A DNA stretch of 64,000 nucleotides. It comes from CAZCPB01 sp044223975 (GTDB lineage: Bacteria > Planctomycetota > Phycisphaerae > Phycisphaerales > UBA1924). Below the pieces are notes generated by a model. The model was not told the origin of the DNA, did no database searches, and worked only from the letters and a program-made list of their open reading frames with translations. The stretch's first letter is position 1. Every line of letters begins with the position of its first letter. This document shows, piece after piece, positions 35,582 to 42,935 of the stretch. The stretch is taken from positions 62,001 through 126,000 of the forward strand of contig JBGALI010000014.1 of assembly GCA_044223975.1 (NCBI GenBank), in the 5' to 3' direction. Made by a program: the position numbers and the translations under genes.

Positions 35582-36835
35582 ATGCTCTGGATCCACCCCG
35601 CCTCCTCCCCTCGAGTCCATCGGCGCTTCCGCTCCAAACGCTCCTCGCCCTTTTTCTTCGCCGTCGTCGCGGCCGGCGTCCTCATCGCGGGCATCGCGCA
35701 CGCGCAGCAATCTCCGCCGCGCGACATTTCCGCGATCCTCGCGCCCATCCTCGAAAAATCCAAGCTCCCCGGCCTCGCCGCCGTCGTCATCGAGGGAAAC
35801 GCCATCGTCGCGCAGGGCGCTGCCGGACTCCGCGCCGCGGGCTCGCCCGACAAGATCACGATCGACGACCAGTTCCACCTCGGCTCATGTACGAAATCGA
35901 TAACCGCCACCATGCTCGCCACCCTCGTCGAGGCCGGGCAACTGAACTGGGACACCCGTATCGCCGACGTCTTCCCTGAAGAAAGCAAAGACTGGAACCC
36001 CGGCTGGCGCGATGTCACGGTCGAACTGCTCGTCTGTCACCGCGCCGGCGTCCCCGGCAACATCCCGCCCGGCGTGTGGGCCAAGTGCTGGAAGCAGGAG
36101 GGCACGCCCACCGACCAGCGCCTCATGCTCACCGATGCGCTCCTCCGCGAACCGCCAAGGTCCAAGCCGGGCGAGAAGTTCGAGTACGCCAACGCCGGCT
36201 TCACCATCGCCGCCGCCATGGCCGAACGCACCACCGGAAGGTCGTGGGAAGACCTCATGCGCGAGCGGCTCTTCACGCCGCTCCATATGACCACGGCCGG
36301 TTTCGGCGCACCCGGCACCGCCGCGTCCATCGATCAGCCCCGCGGTCACCGCACCGAAAACACCACCCGCGGCATGTGGACCCCCGTTGAACCTGGCCCC
36401 GGCGCCGACAACCCGCCCGCCATCGGCCCCGGCGGAACGTGCCACATGTCCCTCCCCGACTGGGCCAAGTACGTCTCCGCTCACATCGTTGGCGAACGCG
36501 GAGGATCAACGCTCCTGAAGCCCGAGACGTTCGTTCGTCTCCACACACCGCCCAACGGCTGGGAATACGGCTACGGGTGGGGCGCCACCCGCCGCCCCTG
36601 GGCCGCCCCGCGCGATCACCCCGACGTCAAAGACGGCCGCGTGATCACGCACAACGGCAGCAACACCATGTGGTTCTGCGTCGTATGGGCCGCCCCCGAC
36701 CGCGAAATGGCCGTCCTCGTCGCTACCAACGCCGCCGGCGATGTCGCCGCCAAAGCCTGCGACGATGCCGCCGCCGCCCTGATCAACGACGAAGCCGCCC
36801 ACCCCCAAACCCGCCCAATCTCAAGCCCCAAATAA
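35582..36835 (+). CDS. Exported serine hydrolase, beta-lactamase fold
   Basis: A 417-residue exported protein with signal peptide ending in IAHAQQ. The penicillin-binding-protein/class C beta-lactamase fold shows GSCTKSITATML (SxxK, catalytic Ser and Lys), EYANAGF (YxN) and THNGSNTMW (HNG in the position of KTG). In this family such proteins are often esterases or peptidases; the HNG variant is common in them. The gene ends 5 bp before a 112-bp tandem array and is convergent with the response-regulator gene. Start ATG 35582; no clear Shine-Dalgarno. Confidence 0.9.
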   Translation: MLWIHPASSPRVHRRFRSKRSSPFFFAVVAAGVLIAGIAHAQQSPPRDISAILAPILEKSKLPGLAAVVIEGNAIVAQGAAGLRAAGSPDKITIDDQFHLGSCTKSITATMLATLVEAGQLNWDTRIADVFPEESKDWNPGWRDVTVELLVCHRAGVPGNIPPGVWAKCWKQEGTPTDQRLMLTDALLREPPRSKPGEKFEYANAGFTIAAAMAERTTGRSWEDLMRERLFTPLHMTTAGFGAPGTAASIDQPRGHRTENTTRGMWTPVEPGPGADNPPAIGPGGTCHMSLPDWAKYVSAHIVGERGGSTLLKPETFVRLHTPPNGWEYGYGWGATRRPWAAPRDHPDVKDGRVITHNGSNTMWFCVVWAAPDREMAVLVATNAAGDVAAKACDDAAAALINDEAAHPQTRPISSPK

Positions 36836-36840
36836 AATTC

Positions 36841-36952
36841 GTCGCTTCGTCGCTTCGTCGCTTCGTCGCTTCGTCGCTTCGTCGCTTCGTCGCTTCGTCG
36901 CTTCGTCGCTTCGTCGCTTCGTCGCTTCGTCGCTTCGTCGCTTCGTCGCTTC
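36841..36952. repeat. Tandem octamer array, 14 exact copies of GTCGCTTC
   Basis: Fourteen identical 8-bp units fill almost the whole 118-bp gap between the stop codons of two convergent genes (stops at 36835 and 36954). The unit has no inverted symmetry, so it is not a terminator, and it has no spacers, so it is not CRISPR. Identity across copies suggests recent expansion or ongoing slippage. Confidence 0.97.
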
Positions 36953-36953
36953 C

Positions 36954-37592
36954 CTAGAACCCCGCACTCTCCAGCCACTTCGAAGGCTCCCGCCCCAGCG
37001 CTCCCGCGATCGCCAGCAGCGATTCCAGGCTCGGCAGATGCGCCCCGCGCTCGATCGAGCTGACCTGGCTCACGCTGATGCTCGACGCCTCTGAAAGTTC
37101 CTTGAGCGTCCACCCGCGCTCCGCCCGCGCCAGCCGGATCTGCCGCCCCAGTTCCTGCCGCAGTCGGTCCTGCGGGCGCTGGCCGAGCCCGAACGCCTTT
37201 ACCGCCTGCTCCAGGCACCGCGAAAGCTCGGCCGTTGAGAACGGCTTGGCGAGATAGTCGAACACATCCTTCTTGAACGTCTGGCGCATCCCCTCCATCG
37301 ACGGGTACCCCGTGACCACGATCACGCACAGCCGCGTCCAGCGCTTCCGGATCTCCGCCAGCACGCTTTCCCCGCTGTCGTCCCCCATCTTCATGTCCAG
37401 CAGCACCACGTCCGGCAGCCGTTCCTCGCACGCGGCGTAGAACTCCCGCGGCGTGGCAATCGAGCGCACCTCGTGCCCCTGCCCCTCCAGCACCGATCGG
37501 ATGTACTGCCGGAAGTCCGCGTCATCGTCGAGCGCGACGATGGACAGCGGTGGGATCGGGTCCGGATTGGTCGGGCCGGGCGTTGCGGGCAT
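36954..37592 (-). CDS. Response regulator with receiver and XRE-type HTH output
   Basis: A 212-residue regulator. The receiver (about 15-135) has acidic pair LDDDADF, phospho-acceptor Asp in VVLLDMKMGD, Thr in VVTGYP and Lys in YLAKPF, all intact. The output (about 145-208) is a lambda-repressor/XRE helix-turn-helix: GRQIRLARAERGWTLKELSEAS, then SISVSQVSSIERGAHLPSLESLLAIAGALG. This receiver-XRE combination is less common than OmpR, NarL or Fis-type outputs; a similar arrangement is known in RegA/ActR-like regulators only with Fis. The cognate kinase is probably encoded at 38227-39846. Its stop lies directly next to a tandem array. Confidence 0.92.
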   Translation of the reverse strand: MPATPGPTNPDPIPPLSIVALDDDADFRQYIRSVLEGQGHEVRSIATPREFYAACEERLPDVVLLDMKMGDDSGESVLAEIRKRWTRLCVIVVTGYPSMEGMRQTFKKDVFDYLAKPFSTAELSRCLEQAVKAFGLGQRPQDRLRQELGRQIRLARAERGWTLKELSEASSISVSQVSSIERGAHLPSLESLLAIAGALGREPSKWLESAGF

Positions 37593-37621
37593 CGGCAGCC
37601 TCTCAGAACAGGTCGTGCATT

Positions 37622-38239
37622 ATGCGCCTGCTCCGACCCTTCGGCCCGCGGCTAGCGCCCGCCACCGTCCGATTCAATGCCTTCCCGACTCCCCGTCGAT
37701 ATCCATCGGTGGTGCGCCGCACGCGACTTATTACCTGCCTGTTCGCCTCGGGCGCGATCGCTTTGGGCGCGGTGCTCGGATTCTCAGCCTTTGTTGATGT
37801 CGACGCCGGCACGTCCCAGTTTCAGATCGGATTGTTCGGCGGCGGCGTCCGCGTTGAGACCTGCATCCCACCCAGCCCCACGCACATTTTCGCATCGTGG
37901 AGCTGTGATGTCCGTGTTCACGGTCCGGCGATCGGGTGGACCCCCGCGTTCGCGTCCGACGGGCCCTACGTCTCCTCATCGCTCGGCCCGGGTCCGATCC
38001 CCGCTCAGGTCTGGGGACGACGGTTCCCCCAGATCGCATGGATCCCCCTCTGGATCCCCTTCCTCGCGGCAGCCGTTCCCGCCGCGTGGCTGTGGCGCAC
38101 CGACCGGCGACGCTCACCGCCCGGCCACTGCCGATGCTGCGGATACGACCTCGCCGGACTTCGCCAAGGCCCATGCCCGGAGTGCGGCGGCGGTACCGGT
38201 CCATCCTCTATCCGCACGCGGCACGCTCAATCGGGATGA
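37622..38239 (+). CDS. Membrane protein with C-terminal planctomycete zinc ribbon
   Basis: A 205-residue protein with two membrane segments (ITCLFASGAIALGAVLGFSAF near 37-57 and WIPLWIPFLAAAVPAAWLW near 140-158) bracketing a domain of about 80 residues that would lie outside the cytoplasm. The C-terminal tail carries C-x2-C-GYDLAGL-x4-CPECGG (Cys170, 173, 185, 188), the zinc ribbon seen in many planctomycete proteins; the same spacing occurs inside the LolD-like ATPase at 19232. Function unknown. Start ATG 37622; a GTG further in (codon 31) is also possible. The last codons overlap the histidine kinase gene by 13 bp. Confidence 0.8.
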   Translation: MRLLRPFGPRLAPATVRFNAFPTPRRYPSVVRRTRLITCLFASGAIALGAVLGFSAFVDVDAGTSQFQIGLFGGGVRVETCIPPSPTHIFASWSCDVRVHGPAIGWTPAFASDGPYVSSSLGPGPIPAQVWGRRFPQIAWIPLWIPFLAAAVPAAWLWRTDRRRSPPGHCRCCGYDLAGLRQGPCPECGGGTGPSSIRTRHAQSG

Positions 38240-39846
38240 GGCGCCAACGTAGACCCCGCGCTCACCGGCAGCACGACCTCGAACACCGACCCGCCTTTCC
38301 CCGGCCGATTCCGCGCCACGATCATCCCACCGTGCTCGCGCACGATCCCGTCCGCCACCGCCAGCCCCAGCCCCGTCCCGCGCGAATCGAGCTTGGTCGA
38401 AACAAACGGCTCAAACAGCCGCGGCAGCACTTCGGGATCAATCCCCGGCCCGTCGTCCGCCACCGATACTGTCACCCAGTCTCGACCGTCCTTGATCGCC
38501 CGCTCGCTCGAAACGCGAACCTCACCTCGCACGCCGTTCCGCATCGGGACCGGCTCTCCATCAGCCGGTCCGCGCCGCACCGCGTCCACCCCGTTGCGCA
38601 AGAGGTTCACGAGCACCTGCACAACACGGTCCGAATCACAACTCAAGATGACCCCGTCGGGAACATCGTTCGCGAGCCGCACATCGCGCGCATCGCGGTC
38701 TAGCCGCACCAGGGTTGCCGCTTCTTCCACGATCGCCCTCAGCTCCGCCGAGCGCCATTCCGCAGGGCGCACGCGCGCAAAGTCGAGCAGGCTCTCCCCC
38801 AGCCGCTCCAGCCGCCCGACCACGCGCACCATCAGCGCCGAGGTCTCCTTGTCCAGCCCGGCGCGGGGGTCCGCATCCAGCCGCTCGACCAGCCCCTTCA
38901 GCACCGTCAGCGGCGTGTTCAATTCGTGCGCGATCCCCGCCGACATCATGCCCAGGCTCGCCAGCCGGTCCGCGTCCGCCAGATTCCGCCGCGCCGCCTC
39001 GAGCAGATGGTTCTTCTTCTTCAGGTCGTTGGCGACCTCCTCCAGCCGGTCGAGCGCCTCGGCGAGCGCCGCCTGGTTCCTTCGCAGCGACACAATCGAG
39101 CCGTTCCGCGAGCGCATGATCTCGCCCAGTTCATCCGCCGGGATCGCGTGCTCGGGGATCAATTCGTCCTGCGGCCGCCCGTCCTGCACCGCCCGCTCCG
39201 CGTCCAGCATCCGCTTGATCGGCGCGTACACGTGCTGGGGCAGAACGAAAAACTCCAGCGCCAGCGCCACCAGCGCGTACACCGCCAGGAGCGCCGCCGC
39301 CGTAAGCCCGTACAGCCGCATGACCGCCGCGCGGGCCTCGGCGATCCGGACCTCCGCGACCCGATACCTCGCCTGCACATCCGGCGCCCCGGGCACGAAC
39401 ACGATCACCCGCGCTTCGTGCCCCGGAGATGGCGCATGGATCGGCACATCCGGCGATGCCGCGGCACGCGCCGCGTCCTCGGCCGAAATCCCCAGCCCCT
39501 CGGGCTCTCCCTCGCGGATCATCGCGTCGGCGTTTACGGTCGGCGCCGGGTCTCCGGTTCGGTCCGCCAGCACCGCCGCGTGCAGCGCCGCCTTGGCCCC
39601 GTCGATCTCCGCCCGCATCACGATCTCGTTGGCCGCCGGCCGCTCCAGCGCCAGCAGCACGCCCGCCAGCCCCAGCGTGAAAAACGTGTGCAGCACGATG
39701 AGCTTCTTGCGGATCCGCAGCCGCGCCAGGAACCCAGCCGGGGTCTGAAGCAGCCGCAGCTTGAACTCCGGTCGACGCGCACCCTCCGGCCTGGGCGCCG
39801 CGGCGCCGTTCGGTGCGGGCTGAGAACTTTGTGGAACGATTGTCAT
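38227..39846 (-). CDS. Sensor histidine kinase (two-component)
   Basis: A 539-residue membrane sensor. It has a basic N-terminus, membrane helices at about LIVLHTFFTLGLAGVLLAL (48-66) and LTAAALLAVYALVALALEF (170-190), a periplasmic domain of ~110 residues between them, a HAMP-like segment (VYAPIKRMLDAERAVQ), a coiled coil, the H-box SAGIAHELNTPLTVLKGL with phospho-His, and the ATPase with N, G1 (VADDGPGI) and G2 (GTGLGLAVADGI) boxes. All residues needed for autophosphorylation are present. Likely partner of the 36954-37592 response regulator, although the zinc-ribbon gene lies between them on the other strand. Start ATG 39846. Confidence 0.93.
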   Translation of the reverse strand: MTIVPQSSQPAPNGAAAPRPEGARRPEFKLRLLQTPAGFLARLRIRKKLIVLHTFFTLGLAGVLLALERPAANEIVMRAEIDGAKAALHAAVLADRTGDPAPTVNADAMIREGEPEGLGISAEDAARAAASPDVPIHAPSPGHEARVIVFVPGAPDVQARYRVAEVRIAEARAAVMRLYGLTAAALLAVYALVALALEFFVLPQHVYAPIKRMLDAERAVQDGRPQDELIPEHAIPADELGEIMRSRNGSIVSLRRNQAALAEALDRLEEVANDLKKKNHLLEAARRNLADADRLASLGMMSAGIAHELNTPLTVLKGLVERLDADPRAGLDKETSALMVRVVGRLERLGESLLDFARVRPAEWRSAELRAIVEEAATLVRLDRDARDVRLANDVPDGVILSCDSDRVVQVLVNLLRNGVDAVRRGPADGEPVPMRNGVRGEVRVSSERAIKDGRDWVTVSVADDGPGIDPEVLPRLFEPFVSTKLDSRGTGLGLAVADGIVREHGGMIVARNRPGKGGSVFEVVLPVSAGSTLAPHPD

Positions 39847-39869
39847 CGTGATCGTGGTCCGACGCCCAC

Positions 39870-39875
39870 TACGAT
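39870..39875 (+). promoter_or_regulatory. Putative -10 hexamer TACGAT for rsmB
   Basis: TACGAT ends 7 nt before GTG 39883, with no Shine-Dalgarno, in the 36-bp gap between the divergent kinase and rsmB genes. Confidence 0.4.
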
Positions 39876-39882
39876 CGCAGCG

Positions 39883-41307
39883 GTGCCCCAAGACCGTACA
39901 TCCTCCCCCGGCCGCGTTCCCGCTTCAAGGCCCGTTTCCCTGGCCCGCCCCCGCGTTCCCGGTGCCCCCGACGCCCGCGCCCGCGCCTTCGCCGCGCTCG
40001 CCGAGGGCGTTCGCACCTTCCCCGAGGGCCTCCCAGAGACCATCGACGAATCCGGCCTCGACCCGCGCGACGCCGCGCTCGCCCACGCCATCCTCGAAGG
40101 CGCGGTCCGCCACTGGATCACCCTCGAGTATCTCCTCTCCGGCTTCATGCGCCAGCCCCTCCGCTCCAACGAGCCCGGGGTGCGTGGCGCCCTCCTCGGC
40201 GGCGCGGCACAGATCGTCATCCTCGACCGCGTCCCTGTTCATGCCGCGCTCGACACATGCGTCGAATGGGTCAAGCACGCCCTGCGCCCCGGCGCCGGCG
40301 CACTCGTCAACGCCATCCTCCGCCGCGTCGCCGAACTCGTCCTCCACGGCCCCAATTCCACGCAGGTGCGACGATCAATCTGGTCCGGTCAGCGCGATGA
40401 ACTCCCGCTCCCCGATGGCAGCGTGGTCGTGCTCGCACAGCCCGTGCTCCCCGAGCCGCTGATTGAGCGTCTGAGCATCGCCACCGGGAATCCTCTCCCC
40501 CTCATTGCCCGGTGGATTGAGCACTTCGGCGAAGCCCGGGCCAGAGATCTCGCGCTGCACAGCCTCGTCCGCGCCCCGACAGTCCTGAACGTCGCCCACG
40601 CCCGCTCCCCGCTGGTGGCTCCGTCCGGAGTCCGGTTCATGCCGCACGATCAGCCCGGCGCCACCGTCGCCGAAATGACTCGCGCAGACCTCCTCTCGCT
40701 CCTGAGCGCTCGGCGCGACATCTGGGTCCAGGACGCCAGCGCCGCCCTCGCTGTTCAGTCCGTCGCCGACCTGCGCCCCAGTCTGGTTCTGGACCTCTGC
40801 GCCGGCCGCGGCACCAAAACCCGCCAACTCGCCATGACCTTCCCCAACGCCGAGATCGTCGCCTGCGACCCCGACCCCGCGCGGGCTCGCGTTCTGGCGG
40901 ACCTCCCCGGCTCTTACCCCAACGTCCGCGTCACGACCTCGGGCGAAGTTCGCACCCGCGGCATCGGCCGCGCCGATCTCATTCTGCTCGACGTCCCGTG
41001 CTCGAACACCGGCGTCCTGGCCCGACGCCTAGGCGCCAAGCACCGATGCGGCTCCGAGCAGCTCGCCCGGCTCGTCGCGCTCCAGCAGCAGATTCTCCGC
41101 GACGCCCGCGCCCTCCTCGCCCCCGGCGGCACCATCCTCTACTCCACCTGCAGCCTCGAGCACGACGAAAACGGAGGCGCCGCTCGGGCCGCATCGCAAT
41201 CGGGCCTGTCCGTCCGCACCGAGCGGTTCACCCTCCCAGTCGGCCTCCCCGGAGAAGCACCGTCGTCCTACCGCGACGGCTCGTACTCGGCGATCCTCAC
41301 CGCCTGA
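39883..41307 (+). CDS. rsmB: 16S rRNA (cytosine-5) methyltransferase RsmB-type
   Basis: Methylates cytosine in 16S rRNA, as RsmB does at C967. The 474-residue protein has an N-terminal NusB-like helical domain (about 28-160), a linker and a SAM-dependent C-terminal domain: DLCAGRGTKTRQLA (motif I), ILLDVPCSNTG with one catalytic Cys and ILYSTCSLEHDEN with the other. Both cysteines are needed for the m5C reaction. The fmt gene that often sits beside rsmB is not here. GTG 39883 follows TACGAT by 7 nt; no ATG is near the proper start. Confidence 0.9.
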   Translation: MPQDRTSSPGRVPASRPVSLARPRVPGAPDARARAFAALAEGVRTFPEGLPETIDESGLDPRDAALAHAILEGAVRHWITLEYLLSGFMRQPLRSNEPGVRGALLGGAAQIVILDRVPVHAALDTCVEWVKHALRPGAGALVNAILRRVAELVLHGPNSTQVRRSIWSGQRDELPLPDGSVVVLAQPVLPEPLIERLSIATGNPLPLIARWIEHFGEARARDLALHSLVRAPTVLNVAHARSPLVAPSGVRFMPHDQPGATVAEMTRADLLSLLSARRDIWVQDASAALAVQSVADLRPSLVLDLCAGRGTKTRQLAMTFPNAEIVACDPDPARARVLADLPGSYPNVRVTTSGEVRTRGIGRADLILLDVPCSNTGVLARRLGAKHRCGSEQLARLVALQQQILRDARALLAPGGTILYSTCSLEHDENGGAARAASQSGLSVRTERFTLPVGLPGEAPSSYRDGSYSAILTA

Positions 41308-41407
41308 CCCGGGGGAAACACACTCCTTTTCCCGCCCACTCACCCGGGTACACTCTGCGTTCCAGATGAGCCTCACCCCCAGCGTCCAGCGGCGCCCGAG
41401 AGAGAGC

Positions 41408-41866
41408 ATGAACCTTCTCGACATTCTCAGCCCGCAGAGCATCGTGTCGCCGCTGGCATCCATGGACAAGCGAGGGGTCATCGACGAACTCGTCGATTGC
41501 CTCGCCGCCGCCGGCGGCGTCCGCGACCCCAAGGGCCTCAAGGAAGCCGTCTGGACCCGTGAGCAGACCCGCACCACGGGCATCGGCAACGGCCTGGCCA
41601 TCCCCCATGGCAAGAGCCCCTCGATGACCAGCGTTGCCATGGCGATCGGTCGCCCCGCCCGCCCGATGGACTTCGAAGCTATCGACGGCCAACCCGTCCG
41701 CCTCGTGGTGCTCCTGGCCAGCCCCCCCGACCGGACCACCGACCACATCCAGGCTCTTGCCCGCATCAGCAAGCTCATGTCGATGAACGATTTCCGCGAG
41801 CGGATCTACTCTGCCGCCAACGCCGGCGAGATCTACGAGCTCCTCAAGGCCCACGAGAAGCCGTGA
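41408..41866 (+). CDS. PTS IIA domain protein (PtsN/FruA type)
   Basis: A 152-residue single-domain protein of the mannitol/fructose-type PTS IIA family. The phosphorylated His is in LAIPHGKS, preceded by REQTRTTGIGNG. No EI, HPr, IIB or IIC gene is in the window, so it may act as a regulatory PtsN-like phosphoprotein and not in sugar uptake. ATG 41408 starts the typical MNLLDILSP helix; ATG 41366 (11 nt after TACACT) would add 14 residues. The gene overlaps ispA by 4 bp (GTGA), so they are cotranscribed. Confidence 0.9.
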   Translation: MNLLDILSPQSIVSPLASMDKRGVIDELVDCLAAAGGVRDPKGLKEAVWTREQTRTTGIGNGLAIPHGKSPSMTSVAMAIGRPARPMDFEAIDGQPVRLVVLLASPPDRTTDHIQALARISKLMSMNDFRERIYSAANAGEIYELLKAHEKP

Positions 41867-42801
41867 CCGCGACGCCGGACACGGCATTCCAGCCCCCGGG
41901 TCAGACCATGCCACGCCCGGCTCATTACGCACCGGTCTCGAAGATCGATCCCCACCTCGCGCACTACGTGCGAACACTCGCCCTCCCCTCGCGCCTCCGC
42001 GATGCCATCGAGTACGCGCTCCTCGGCGGCGGCAAGCGCATCCGCCCGCTCCTGGCCTGGCACGCCAGCATCGCCTGCGGCGGACGGGGCGAAGACGCGC
42101 TCCCCGCCGCCACCGCCGTCGAACTCATCCACGCCTTCAGCCTCGTTCACGACGACCTCCCCGCCCTTGACAACGACGACCTCCGCCGCGGCAGGCCCAC
42201 GCTCCACCGCCACGCCGGTGAGCCCATGGCGATCCTCGCCGGCGACGCCATGATGGCCATGGCCTTCCGTTGCCTCGTCGACCTGCCCCGCGGCGACACG
42301 CTCTCGGCGCTGCTGACGCGTGAACTCGCCACCGGCACCATGGCCATGATCGAGGGCCAGGTCTACGACACGCTCGGGGGGCTCGACGAATCGACCCCGC
42401 CGCGCGAGCAGGTGCGCACCATCCACGCCAATAAGACCGGCGCCCTTATCCTCGCGGCCGTCCGCATGGGAGCGTTGTGCGCACTCGACGGTGACACCTC
42501 CACTCCCGAGTCCAGGCTCGCGCTCACCGCCGTCACCCGCTACGGCACGGCGGTGGGGCTCATGTTCCAGGTCGCCGACGATCTGCTCGACGTCGAACAG
42601 TCCGCCGAGCACACCGGCAAACGCACCGGCAAGGATCAGGACGCCGGCAAACTGACGTACCCGGGCGTGCTGGGCGTCGAAGGAACCCGCGCCGAACTCG
42701 CCCGCCTCCGCGACGAAGCGCTGGAAGCGATCGCGGTTCTCGGTCCCTCGGCCGACGGCCTCGGCGCCCTCTGCCGCGACATGGCCGAACGCACAAAGTG
42801 A
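41863..42801 (+). CDS. ispA: Polyprenyl (farnesyl/geranylgeranyl) diphosphate synthase
   Basis: Condenses isopentenyl diphosphate with allylic diphosphates to make C15-C20 precursors of quinones, undecaprenyl phosphate and carotenoids. The 312-residue helical protein has GGGKRIRPLLAW, the first Asp-rich motif HDDLPALDND and the second FQVADDLLDVE with KDQDAGKLTYP. Chain length cannot be settled by eye. GTG 41863 overlaps the PTS IIA gene by 4 bp; dxs follows 134 bp later, giving an isoprenoid pair in the order ispA-dxs as in many bacteria. Confidence 0.95.
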   Translation: MTATPDTAFQPPGQTMPRPAHYAPVSKIDPHLAHYVRTLALPSRLRDAIEYALLGGGKRIRPLLAWHASIACGGRGEDALPAATAVELIHAFSLVHDDLPALDNDDLRRGRPTLHRHAGEPMAILAGDAMMAMAFRCLVDLPRGDTLSALLTRELATGTMAMIEGQVYDTLGGLDESTPPREQVRTIHANKTGALILAAVRMGALCALDGDTSTPESRLALTAVTRYGTAVGLMFQVADDLLDVEQSAEHTGKRTGKDQDAGKLTYPGVLGVEGTRAELARLRDEALEAIAVLGPSADGLGALCRDMAERTK

Positions 42802-42883
42802 CGATCCCTCGCGTACTCCGTTGACGTGATCCGCTCGGCAACCATCGACGCCACGCCCCGACGCACCCCCGCATAGACTTTCT

Positions 42884-42909
42884 GGGTTTTCAGCGCACAC
42901 TGAAACCCC
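42884..42909. other. Hairpin between ispA and dxs
   Basis: A 10-bp stem with one mismatch (42884-42893 with 42900-42909) and 6-nt loop, 26 bp before the dxs ATG. TAGACT lies just upstream (42874-42879), so transcription could begin around this hairpin. It has no T-tract and so is not a plain terminator. Confidence 0.35.
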
Positions 42910-42935
42910 GGTCGATACCCTCCTTTAGAGGCCCA

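Noticed and set aside
36841..36952. CRISPR array
   Set aside because: Units are 8 bp with no spacers and no cas gene is nearby.
36616..37431. Minus-strand open frame reading the octamer array as a repeating RSDEATKR peptide
   Set aside because: It runs through the response regulator in the wrong frame, and its repeat is only the array translated. The regulator frame has every receiver and HTH motif.
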